A stretch of DNA of 11,468 nt from Clostridiales bacterium. GTDB taxonomy: Bacteria > Bacillota > Clostridia > Oscillospirales > Acutalibacteraceae. The stretch spans positions 1-11,468 of the forward strand of contig DXVY01000036.1 in NCBI GenBank assembly GCA_019417145.1. The letters run 5' to 3'. The notes beneath the pieces are model-generated. The model was given only the letters and a program-made list of their open reading frames with translations. It did no database searches and was not told the origin of the DNA. Both the position numbers and the translations under genes were made by a program. This document shows, piece after piece, positions 1-7,636 of the stretch (the stretch's first letter is position 1; the number at the start of each line of letters is the position of its first letter).

Positions 1-3000
1 CTTCCAGATCCGCGCTGTTCTCCAGGTTCGCCGCCTCTTCAATCTGTTCCTCTACCGCTTCTGCGGCTGCAAGCTTTTCCAGACGCGCATACTCGGCCTC
101 GGCCGCCGTCAGCTCGTCGGCGTTGATCACCTGAACCCGATTCTCTTCGGCTACCTCATTGTAGGCCGCCCGAGCCGCATCGATAGCCTCCTTGCAGGCG
201 CTGCTCAGCTCTACTGGCTGCGGTATGGCCGCTATGGCATTGATGGCCGCCAATACGGTTTCATCCATGTCCTCAAAGCTGTATTCTCCGCTCTTGGCAG
301 TGAGAACACCCTTTTCAAAGGTTTGCGAGGCAGAATCGCCGCTTATGATGGTATTGCCGGTGGGCGCGCCGGTTATGGCAAACCGTGCAGCCGCGTCGTT
401 TCCAAGGCTCATAAAGGCGTCATACGCGGCGCCGTTAATGTAATAGCAGCCTTCCGGCGTGCCGTCGTCAGCAGGTATGGCATCCAAAATGTCCTTACTG
501 CCGGCCATAATGGCGCGGCCCTGGGGACCTTCAAAGTCCTGATAATAGATGCCGTCCACCTGTTTTTGCACATCCTGGTAAGAGGGCATACCCAGTGTCA
601 TGCCATATTCGCTATCCCAATCGTACTTGGCATAGGTATACTGGAAGGCCATCTTGGCGCCGCCTTCCAGGCCCACGCCGGGACCGTAGCCCCAACCGTC
701 GATGCCTGTGGGCGACGAATCATTGATGGTGTACTCCTTGGCGTCCACCCGGCGCATGCCGCCGCCAAAGGTCATCTGCACAATCTTGCCGCCGTACTCA
801 AAGGCCTCGCCGATGGGCGTGCCGGCATCGCCGCCGCCCATGGCCATAGCGCCCACACGGGTAAAGGCCATGCCCACAAAGGGGCTGTATACCGCGTTCC
901 AGCGACGCAGTCCAGCCGTGGGTGTACCGTCTTCATTCCGGCCGTGGTTCCAGGGGCTGCCGATACTGTCGTTGTACGCTCCCTCGCTTGTGTCCTCCAG
1001 CTGCACCGCCAGCGCCCTGTTGGCGCCGTCGTTCATATACTGCATATCCACCGTGGCGCCGGGCTTTACGCCCATGCCGTAGGCGTCGTAGATCAGCTTT
1101 TCACGGACGGCCTTGACCATGGCGTCCCGAGTGGCCTGATACCCCTCCGGATCGTCCTTGAGCGCTGCCAGCCAGGGCGCGTTGTCAAAGGTAACGTCAA
1201 CCTTGATCTTTCCCTCGCCATCTGGATTATCCACCACCATCTGGGGCCAGTTATCATTGATGGTAAAGGTGAAATCATCCTGAATCTGCTGGAGGGTCGC
1301 CTCAGCGTCAATCAGACGCTGAATATTGTGCACCTGCGCCTGTTCCTCCTCGGACAGCGCGTCATAGGCCGCACGGACCTGCGTCAGTTCCTCCAGGCTC
1401 TTGTAAGTAATGGTATCGCTGATACCGGCAATCAGCTTCACAACATCTGTAATACGCGCAGGCACATAAGCCGCGTCCAGATCCAGATAGAAACCGGTGT
1501 CAAAGAAGGTGATATGGTCGGTATGACGATTGCTGTTGTTGAGCTTCAGGACCAACTGCTGCGCGCCTGCGGGAATATCAATGGCAAAGGCCGCATAGCC
1601 CTTATCGCCGCTCTCGTTGCCCTCGGCGCCGTCCTTCAGGAAAGGTCCTGCCTCGCCGGCCTTGATGCCGTCGATGTAAAACTCAACCCTGTTATCGTTA
1701 TTGTAATAACCATTTTGCAGGCCCTCGGTGCACATACCCACAATACCGCTGAAGGTTACGGCCTGATTGGGCACCTTCAGGTTAATGGTCATATAGCTGT
1801 TCTCCGGAGGCTCGCAGCCGAAGGAAGCGGTCTTGCCGGCAAAGGTATAGGTTTGATCGCAGTAGGCCTGGCCGACCTTAAAATCATTATAGACGCCGCC
1901 GGCCGCGTCCAAGGCCACGGGATCGAGGGTCTCAGCCGCAACATAGTTGCGGGGATCCGCCTCCTGGAGATTTTCGGCGGTAAGGGCCGCCACCTCCTCG
2001 GCGGAGAGAACCTTATCAAACACCCGGAAATCGGACATTTTTCCGTTCATACCGGGATCTACATCGCCCCACTCCTTAGTTGCCGCGCCGATAGCGGCCA
2101 TGCCGTCGTCGGGGAGATTGGCAAAGGACAATACGGATTTGGCCACCTGGTCCCAGCCGTCGCCGCTGGCGGTATAGGGGATGGCCTCGCCGTTAAAGTA
2201 CATGACGATTTCGCCGTCGGCCGAAAGGGTAAAGGTGAGCTGCACCCAGTTCTGCAGGGGCATCTTATACGGGCTGGCCGCATTGTACGCCTTATCCGCG
2301 ACCACATTGTCCACATAGAACTGCAAATTGTTTCCGCGGCCGCTAAAGAACGGCTGCCAGCGCATGAGATAGGCGCCTTCCCCAAATTCGCCGTTCATCT
2401 GATGACGGGAACCGGCCTGGAAGTAGGTGGCATAATCGCCCACATACTTATTTGCGTTGACCATCATGGAAACGGTAATATTCTCATGCTTGAGCGCGGC
2501 GATAGGAATACTGACGCGGTCAGAACGGCCGCCCTCGCTGAGAAATTCCACCATGCCGTCCTCGATTTTAATCTTATCGGTGGTAGTGGGGTTGTTATCG
2601 TAATTGACAATGGTGCCGTCGTAATCGCCGGCCACGTCCTCCACCTTGCCGTCGGCGGTCAGGCCGTCGAAGGTGTAGTGCAGCACGGAATCAGGAACTT
2701 GGGCGGTCACAGGCTCCTCTGCAGGAAGCGCCGCCTTGTTCTCCTGATACAGCTCCATAACCTCTGCATCCGACAGGACCCGATCGTACATCCGGAAATC
2801 GGCCATAACGCCCTTGAGGGTGGGATCGTTCATCCAAATGGCAGGACCGCCTACACTGGCCGCGCCGGAGGTGATCTCGTGCAGGCCACGGCCCTCGTAG
2901 GACTCGCCCTCCTGTCCGCCCACAATCAGGGTCGTATGCACCTTTTCGCCGTTGAGATAGAGGGCGGCGCTGTCGCCTTCCTTGGTAAAGGTAATTTCGG

Positions 3001-5512
3001 TCCATTCATGAATGTTCAAGGGTTTGTCGGCCATGAGACGGACGGTTTTCTGTTCATCCGTATCCCCCTTGCCGACGATAGTGAGGGCCAAACCGAGCCG
3101 TCCGCCCTCATCGCTTTGAGCCGAGATTTGAACCGCATTGTCGCCGTTCGGACCGGCTTCAAAGAGAGTGGTCCATTGCCGGATCTCACTGGCGCGGACC
3201 ATCATGCTGATGGTCTTGGCCTGAGATACGGTTTCAACCGGCATCTGCAGGTAACCGCCGCTAAGCTGGAGCAGACCGGCGGAAGTGCCGGCGGAACCCG
3301 TCAGCATACCGTTATAGCCGTTGCCCGAAACGTCCTTGGCGCCGGTTACAAAATCATAATGCACCAGGGTGCCGTCGCTGGCCATAGGTATGGTATGCAG
3401 GGGCACCAGGGTAATATCCTGTAAGATCAGAGTTCCCAAATCCTGCTGCAGCGTAAAGGTAATGTCCACCTTTCCTGCCTGGCCGATGTTGGCCACACCC
3501 ACCGGCGCTTCATAGTACATCTTGTGCTTGCGGGCATTGGTATCGCCGGAATTAGGCGCGTAACAATCCACAGGCTCTCCCACATTGGCGCCGTTGACTG
3601 CAACCTGCACCTTGCCGGAGGCCTGATAAGCCTTGTACTTGAAGTAGACCAGATAGTCGCCGGCCTCTTCCACATCGGCGGTGATCGAAACCTTGTCGCC
3701 CGCCTTGCCGTCATTAAACCAAACGGGATAGATGGTCCCCCAGGGCGAGGTTTCGTCCTTGGCGCCGGCGGCGGGCTTGACGATACTGCCGCTCGTAACG
3801 CCCTTCAAGCCGGAGGTAATAGCGATGGTCTGGGGATCGCCGTCTTCCACCTTCACCTGGATATTCTTATACCTGCCGGAGCCAGCCCAGGCGCGGAGGC
3901 CCACCTGACCGGAGGTTACCGCCTCGGGCGCTTGGTCGGTATAGGTGCCGACGGAAGAGCCGTTGACAAAAAACTCATAGAAGTTGGCCGTATACACAAC
4001 CTTCAGGTTTTCCCAGCCGGTGCCGGATGGCGTATAGGAGAAATCCTGCAGCTTGGTAAAGTTGTTGCGATGCCGACCCAGACGGATCACGGGCTGTTCG
4101 TTCTCCTTGGTAAAGCCAACCTCATAGCCGTCGAAGGCGTCGGCGCCGTAGTTCAAGTTGGCGCCCTTGATGACAAAGCCCACAGGCCCGGATCCGGTAA
4201 CCTGAACATCGGCTGAAAACTCGCCGGACGTAGAGGCCGTATCGGCAATCATCAATTTAGGGCCGTCGTTCTGCTCGGGCAGCTCCACATACCATTCGCC
4301 CTCGTCGGTAGCCCCGAAATCATACTGAATATCGCCGATGGGCTCAAAGCTGGCAACGTTCTTAACAGCCTCGTCCGCGCTAATATGCACGCTGGGAGCG
4401 GAAATGGGTTGGAGCTCAATATAGTCCAGCCGGATGTTCTTATCGCAGTTGGCCAAGCCGACCACCTCAACCGTGTCGGTGCCGGCCTGCAGCTCCACCT
4501 CAACCGTGAGCTTGGGAATCTGCCGGTTAAAGGCGTTGCGCTGGATGGTCTCATTGACAGCCGGATTGATGGAAGGACCGACCACGCGACTGTCTTCCTG
4601 CGCATAGTCCTTGGCCAGAGCCACCGTTGCGCTGTTTTCATGGGCCTTAAAGGCCGCCGATACCCGATACAGCCCGGTAGCCGGAATGCCATCCAGCTCA
4701 AAAATCGCATAATTGCCGGCGGCTTTCAGCCCAATATTCACGTAAGCGCCGCCGCTGGGGCTACCGGATACGCCGTCGGTAGCAGTCTTGCCAATCTCAA
4801 TCTCATCCGTGCTCTTACTGATCTTGCCGGTATCCTTCAAATCCTCCACCTCATAGCGGATGGGATCGTTGGAGAGCACATAACCGCTCAGGGCCAGCTC
4901 GGAAATCTGGAAAAAGCCCTCGTTTCCCCGATAGGCGGTGAAGGCGATTTTATAATAGGTATAGGCCCGTCCGCTATCTACCGCATAATCCTCCGGATAA
5001 TAGGTGCAATAATCCTCCGGAAATTTCTCGTTGAGCGTGGCGTTTTCCACCGTGTCGATAGGCGTGTACTCCGCACCATCGACCGACCCGTACAGGGTCC
5101 ACGATTTGGGATCGCGCCCCTCCGAATCATTGCCTCCCGCCAGGGTATAGTAGGTGAGGGCAACGGGCGTGGTCATTTTCCAGCTGACCTCAACCGTATC
5201 CTCGTTGCCCTGCTTGTTGATGCCCAGCTTGGTGGTGGTGTCTCCATCGAACAGCTTGCGCGGCCCTTCGGCGCCGGTATTGTCCGGCGGCTGGACATTA
5301 TGACTGCCGCTTTTGGCGCTGACCGAATCCAGATCCACATACTGGACCAACTGATTGGACGCAGTAGGACGGTCGGCATCCAGCGTGTCCTTGACGCCAG
5401 CCGCAGCCGAAGCGGTCAAAGCGCCCAATGGCAGCATGGACGCCAGCATACTGGCAGCCAACAGCGACGCCAGTATACGCCTGGATGATCTTGCCTGTGA
5501 TTTTTTGCGCAT
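1..5512 (-). CDS. Giant secreted multi-domain carbohydrate-binding/LamG/LGFP-like surface protein (3' end outside window)
   Basis: I translated the minus strand from the ATG at 5512 to base 1 without meeting a stop: 1,837 codons, C-terminus missing. The start follows an AGGGGGG ribosome site seven bases upstream. Residues 1-38 are a classical signal peptide (RKK..RR, hydrophobic core, ASAAA cleavage region). Visible modules: F5/8 C discoidin-like about 57-212 (KLFDGDTTTK, DPKSWTLYGS); CBM6/35-like about 217-370 (opens RYEVED); a concanavalin-like beta domain about 395-557; another CBM-like beta domain about 560-703; two LamG-like domains about 705-923 and 935-1187, each ending in a DFRxxDxVLS motif; an NPCBM-like region about 1188-1348; a helical hairpin at 1372-1410, repeated near 1771-1812; LGFP-like repeats about 1565-1735. 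The likely role is glycan binding at the cell surface or wall. No catalytic domain is visible, but one could lie beyond the edge. Domain names are from memory of family patterns; the frame is certain, the exact families less so. Confidence 0.93.
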   Translation of the reverse strand, partial: MRKKSQARSSRRILASLLAASMLASMLPLGALTASAAAGVKDTLDADRPTASNQLVQYVDLDSVSAKSGSHNVQPPDNTGAEGPRKLFDGDTTTKLGINKQGNEDTVEVSWKMTTPVALTYYTLAGGNDSEGRDPKSWTLYGSVDGAEYTPIDTVENATLNEKFPEDYCTYYPEDYAVDSGRAYTYYKIAFTAYRGNEGFFQISELALSGYVLSNDPIRYEVEDLKDTGKISKSTDEIEIGKTATDGVSGSPSGGAYVNIGLKAAGNYAIFELDGIPATGLYRVSAAFKAHENSATVALAKDYAQEDSRVVGPSINPAVNETIQRNAFNRQIPKLTVEVELQAGTDTVEVVGLANCDKNIRLDYIELQPISAPSVHISADEAVKNVASFEPIGDIQYDFGATDEGEWYVELPEQNDGPKLMIADTASTSGEFSADVQVTGSGPVGFVIKGANLNYGADAFDGYEVGFTKENEQPVIRLGRHRNNFTKLQDFSYTPSGTGWENLKVVYTANFYEFFVNGSSVGTYTDQAPEAVTSGQVGLRAWAGSGRYKNIQVKVEDGDPQTIAITSGLKGVTSGSIVKPAAGAKDETSPWGTIYPVWFNDGKAGDKVSITADVEEAGDYLVYFKYKAYQASGKVQVAVNGANVGEPVDCYAPNSGDTNARKHKMYYEAPVGVANIGQAGKVDITFTLQQDLGTLILQDITLVPLHTIPMASDGTLVHYDFVTGAKDVSGNGYNGMLTGSAGTSAGLLQLSGGYLQMPVETVSQAKTISMMVRASEIRQWTTLFEAGPNGDNAVQISAQSDEGGRLGLALTIVGKGDTDEQKTVRLMADKPLNIHEWTEITFTKEGDSAALYLNGEKVHTTLIVGGQEGESYEGRGLHEITSGAASVGGPAIWMNDPTLKGVMADFRMYDRVLSDAEVMELYQENKAALPAEEPVTAQVPDSVLHYTFDGLTADGKVEDVAGDYDGTIVNYDNNPTTTDKIKIEDGMVEFLSEGGRSDRVSIPIAALKHENITVSMMVNANKYVGDYATYFQAGSRHQMNGEFGEGAYLMRWQPFFSGRGNNLQFYVDNVVADKAYNAASPYKMPLQNWVQLTFTLSADGEIVMYFNGEAIPYTASGDGWDQVAKSVLSFANLPDDGMAAIGAATKEWGDVDPGMNGKMSDFRVFDKVLSAEEVAALTAENLQEADPRNYVAAETLDPVALDAAGGVYNDFKVGQAYCDQTYTFAGKTASFGCEPPENSYMTINLKVPNQAVTFSGIVGMCTEGLQNGYYNNDNRVEFYIDGIKAGEAGPFLKDGAEGNESGDKGYAAFAIDIPAGAQQLVLKLNNSNRHTDHITFFDTGFYLDLDAAYVPARITDVVKLIAGISDTITYKSLEELTQVRAAYDALSEEEQAQVHNIQRLIDAEATLQQIQDDFTFTINDNWPQMVVDNPDGEGKIKVDVTFDNAPWLAALKDDPEGYQATRDAMVKAVREKLIYDAYGMGVKPGATVDMQYMNDGANRALAVQLEDTSEGAYNDSIGSPWNHGRNEDGTPTAGLRRWNAVYSPFVGMAFTRVGAMAMGGGDAGTPIGEAFEYGGKIVQMTFGGGMRRVDAKEYTINDSSPTGIDGWGYGPGVGLEGGAKMAFQYTYAKYDWDSEYGMTLGMPSYQDVQKQVDGIYYQDFEGPQGRAIMAGSKDILDAIPADDGTPEGCYYINGAAYDAFMSLGNDAAARFAITGAPTGNTIISGDSASQTFEKGVLTAKSGEYSFEDMDETVLAAINAIAAIPQPVELSSACKEAIDAARAAYNEVAEENRVQVINADELTAAEAEYARLEKLAAAEAVEEQIEEAANLENSADLE

Positions 5513-5593
5513 AAATAGTCCCCCCTGTGTATCATTTTGTGAATACAATATTATTTTAACAAGTAAAAATGCAAAAAACAATAATCAATCTGC

Positions 5594-5621
5594 ATAATAT
5601 CATACACACGGCTATTGGCAA
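5594..5621 (-). promoter_or_regulatory. Candidate sigma-A promoter of the giant surface-protein gene
   Basis: Read on the minus strand, TTGCCA (5616-5621) is followed after 16 bases by TATTAT (5594-5599). A TGA immediately before the -10 box gives an extended -10. This would start transcription near 5587 and leave a leader of about 75 nt before the ATG at 5512. The surrounding 5520-5700 is clearly more AT-rich than the flanking genes. Confidence 0.5.
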
Positions 5622-5656
5622 ATTGCACAGTATTTCCGCATGAATTATTGTCGCAC

Positions 5657-5674
5657 TTTGCAAATATGTGCAAA
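5657..5674. promoter_or_regulatory. Operator-like dyad TTTGCA-n6-TGCAAA
   Basis: TTTGCAAATATGTGCAAA has perfect 6-bp arms (5657-5662 and 5669-5674), and the centre ATAT is also symmetric, so 16 of 18 bases obey the dyad. It lies 35 bp upstream of the proposed -35 box of the giant gene, a position suited to an activator. Related TTGCAA words occur at 5775-5780 and, inverted, beside the -35 box (GCAAATTGC, 5618-5626). The binding protein is unknown. Confidence 0.4.
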
Positions 5675-5687
5675 AGCTTTCTTTTCG

Positions 5688-5699
5688 CAATACGTATTG
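5688..5699. promoter_or_regulatory. Perfect 12-bp palindrome CAATACGTATTG
   Basis: CAATACGTATTG is its own reverse complement. It sits 13 bp beyond the TTTGCA dyad in the same AT-rich upstream region of the giant gene. It may be a second regulator site. The function is inferred from position and symmetry only. Confidence 0.3.
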
Positions 5700-5720
5700 G
5701 GGTGCAGTATCCCGTCTGAA

Positions 5721-5840
5721 GCCCGTTCTCCCCGCCGGAGAACAGGCGCCTATGTTGTTTCTACCAAGTTTGACTTGCAAACGGCGAAAATGACCCGGAG
5801 GTCTGCCCGTCCTTGGAAGCTTCAAAAGCGGCGTGGCCGC
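5721..5840. other. Cluster of four small hairpins; possible structured RNA or dispersed repeat element
   Basis: Four inverted repeats follow one another in 120 bases. GTTCTCC/GGAGAAC (5725-5731 and 5737-5743, loop CCGCC) is extended by GCC/GGC after one mismatch. CAAGT-TTG-ACTTG lies at 5765-5777, GACC-CGGA-GGTC at 5792-5803, and GCGGC-GTG-GCCGC at 5828-5840. The block is GC-rich, unlike the AT-rich promoter DNA beside it. Short open frames cross it on both strands (5640-5864 plus, 5556-5849 minus), but neither has a convincing ribosome site or protein-like composition. Strand and function cannot be decided from this sequence. Confidence 0.35.
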
Positions 5841-6026
5841 CGATCCCATACCATTCCGTCTTAAGTTTTCCCATCCACCCGGGCCACAACCACAATCCGC
5901 TTATCGGCGACCCGGGCTGGCGAAGGCGCTAATGATTACCCGTGGGGTCACAGCGTTCCCCGACCGGATCCAGCCCAAAACCTAGACAGCGCAAGCCCAA
6001 AAGGATCATTGTTCCACATCTGCGCA
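5841..6026. other. GC-rich intergenic stretch with no supported gene
   Basis: I see no gene here. CCCGGG occurs twice (5878-5883 and 5911-5916), and a weak GGGG/CCCC pairing lies around 5944-5960. On the minus strand a short stretch ending at a TAA at 5861-5863 reads ADKRIVVVARVDGKT, which has protein-like character, but stops lie a few codons upstream. At most it is a decayed gene end; chance is equally possible. Confidence 0.4.
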
Positions 6027-6062
6027 AAGGCAGCCGTTTCCCCTTACAGAAACGGCTGCCTT
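6027..6062 (-). terminator. Rho-independent-type terminator of the flotillin gene
   Basis: A perfect 14-bp stem (arms 6027-6040 and 6049-6062, core GGCAGCCGTTTC / GAAACGGCTGCC) encloses an 8-base loop. It begins 15 bp after the flotillin stop codon on the minus strand. The T tract is short (TTT, then GCGC), so the stem is excellent but release may be imperfect. Confidence 0.7.
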
Positions 6063-6077
6063 GCAATTACATCCGGA

Positions 6078-7481
6078 TTATTCCGCCGTGGGCTGCGCCG
6101 ACTCGTCCGGCTTTGCCTCCTTGCCCAAAAACGCGGGGATCTGCATACCCGCCATCTTGAAGGTCTCGTTGAGCGGCGGGATAGATTTCATCAAGCTGGC
6201 CAGGAAATTAGAGGTGGTGGACGAACCGTCCTTACCTCCCATGGAATCCCAGACCGTAACCTTGTCAATATTCAGGTTCTTGACGGCCTCCACCTGGATC
6301 TTGACCAGCTCTTCGATTTTATCCACCAGCATAAGTTGGATGGCCGCGTTTGCGTCTCCACCGGCGGCGGCCACAATTTTCTTGAAGCCTTCGGCCTGCT
6401 TGGCCAGAATCTCCTGGATACCGCGGGCCTGGGCCTCCATGGTGGCGTAGGTGGCATCTGCCTCGCCCCTGGCCTTCCGGCGGATCTGCTCGGCCAGCGC
6501 CTCGGCCTCCAATTCCTTTTTCTCCTTGTCCACCCGGGCCTTGACGATAATATCGGCCTGCTGGGTGGCCAGTTCCCGCTCCGCACGGGCCTTTTCCGCT
6601 ACCTGTTGCGCCGCGTAGGCCTCCTCCAAAGCCTTGGCCTCGGCGATCTTTTCGGCGGTCACGGCGCGCCGCTGGGCCTCGGCTTCCTTTTCGCGGCGGG
6701 TAGCGTCCGACTGGGCAATGGCTGCCTTGGATTCGTTCTCACCGGCGATGGCCGTTGCATTGGCCTGGGCCACGCTGATACGCTGGTCTTTTACCGCTTG
6801 CGCCTCGCCCACCGAGCCGTCGCGGTTCTTTTCCGCAACCGTCTTCTTGGCGTCGTTGATAGCTTTTGCGGCCGCCTCTTTGCCCAGCGCCTCGATATAC
6901 CCCGACTCATCGGTGATATCGGTGACATTGACGTTGATCAGCCGCAGACCGATTTTCTTAAGCTCGGTCTCCACGTTGTGGGAGACAGCCTCCAGGAACT
7001 TATCCCGGTCGGTGTTAATCTCCTCGATGTCCATGGTGGCGATGACCAGGCGCAACTGACCGAAAATAATATCCTTGGCCAGCTCCTGTATCTCGCTGAG
7101 TTTAAGTCCCAGCAACCGCTCGGCCGCGTTCTGCATGATACCCGGCTCTACCGAGATGCCCACCGTAAACCGCGAGGGTACGTCAACCCGGATGTTTTGA
7201 TGAGACAGGGCATTGGCCAGATCCACGTTGATGGAAATGGGGGTCAGGTCCAGGTACTCATAGGCCTGAATCACCGGCCAGATAAAGGCGGCGCCGCCGT
7301 GGATACAGCGGGCCGATCGGGCCGTGCCGTCCTTGTTGGTGCCCACCTTACCATAAATGACCATCACCTTGTCGGACGGACAGCGGCGATAGCGAGCCAG
7401 TACGACCAGCAGCATGGAGAAAACCAATACCGCTATGACGACCAGCAGCACAATGACGCTTGTTGGCATGGAACCTTGCAT
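6078..7481 (-). CDS. floT: Flotillin-like SPFH-domain membrane scaffold protein (FloT/YuaG family)
   Basis: The product is 467 residues, close to the size of bacterial flotillins. Residues 8-29 are one hydrophobic membrane segment. The SPFH/prohibitin-homology domain follows at about 31-200 (for example VMVIYGKVG, RVDVPSRFTVGI). A long Ala/Glu/Lys/Arg-rich coiled coil spans about 220-390, and the C-terminus is a flexible, acidic tail. Flotillins oligomerise in the membrane and organise functional microdomains. I chose the ATG at 7481 because GGAGGAGG (7489-7496) lies seven bases upstream; the open frame continues to 7538 without a better site. An NfeD/YuaF-like gene sits 155 nt upstream on the same strand, the arrangement of B. 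subtilis yuaF-yuaG. The terminator at 6027-6062 closes the unit. Family assignment is firm; client proteins are unknown. Confidence 0.95.
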   Translation of the reverse strand: MQGSMPTSVIVLLVVIAVLVFSMLLVVLARYRRCPSDKVMVIYGKVGTNKDGTARSARCIHGGAAFIWPVIQAYEYLDLTPISINVDLANALSHQNIRVDVPSRFTVGISVEPGIMQNAAERLLGLKLSEIQELAKDIIFGQLRLVIATMDIEEINTDRDKFLEAVSHNVETELKKIGLRLINVNVTDITDESGYIEALGKEAAAKAINDAKKTVAEKNRDGSVGEAQAVKDQRISVAQANATAIAGENESKAAIAQSDATRREKEAEAQRRAVTAEKIAEAKALEEAYAAQQVAEKARAERELATQQADIIVKARVDKEKKELEAEALAEQIRRKARGEADATYATMEAQARGIQEILAKQAEGFKKIVAAAGGDANAAIQLMLVDKIEELVKIQVEAVKNLNIDKVTVWDSMGGKDGSSTTSNFLASLMKSIPPLNETFKMAGMQIPAFLGKEAKPDESAQPTAE

Positions 7482-7542
7482 ACATATTCCTCCTCCGTTT
7501 AATTTCAACCCCTTGCCGCGCATAGCGGTAAAGGCCAAGAGT

Positions 7543-7614
7543 CCGGCTGGTATCCGCCGGGTTCCCGCAATAAAATCCTGACCGGGCAGACAAAATCCAG
7601 GGCGCTCGCCTTGG
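7543..7614 (-). other. Two weak hairpins in the NfeD-flotillin intergenic leader
   Basis: The 155-nt gap 7482-7636 has no gene. In minus-strand RNA it can form a short imperfect stem (7597-7614, GGC/GCC core flanked by CCA/TGG) followed by ATTTTG. A second hairpin is CCGGC/GCCGG (7543-7547 and 7556-7560, 8-base loop). The first could attenuate read-through from the NfeD gene into the flotillin gene. Both are short, and I see no good promoter in the gap. Confidence 0.25.
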
Positions 7615-7636
7615 GAATCATTTGCCGGCGCAGGGT

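Noticed and set aside
323..5488. Very long plus-strand open frames (323-3424, 3524-4216, 4385-5488) that could be read as a large protein.
   Set aside because: They are antisense to a continuous minus-strand frame that has a signal peptide, recognisable domains and a good ribosome site. The plus-strand translations are low-complexity (His, Gly, Ile, Val rich) without domains; GC-rich codon bias explains the lack of stops.
5640..5864. Small plus-strand frame of 74 codons in the intergenic region.
   Set aside because: No ribosome binding site upstream of the ATG, composition rich in Arg/Ser as in translated non-coding DNA, and it runs across the hairpin cluster. A minus-strand 97-codon frame over the same DNA is rejected for the same reasons.
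6009..7502. Plus-strand open frame of 497 codons opposite the flotillin gene.
   Set aside because: It is the antisense shadow of the flotillin coiled coil: Leu/Gly/His-rich with no domain and no ribosome site, while the minus strand gives a full SPFH protein.
7482..7538. Extending the flotillin start to the upstream ATG at 7538.
   Set aside because: The added 19 residues are not flotillin-like, and the strong GGAGGAGG site at 7489-7496 is placed correctly for the ATG at 7481.
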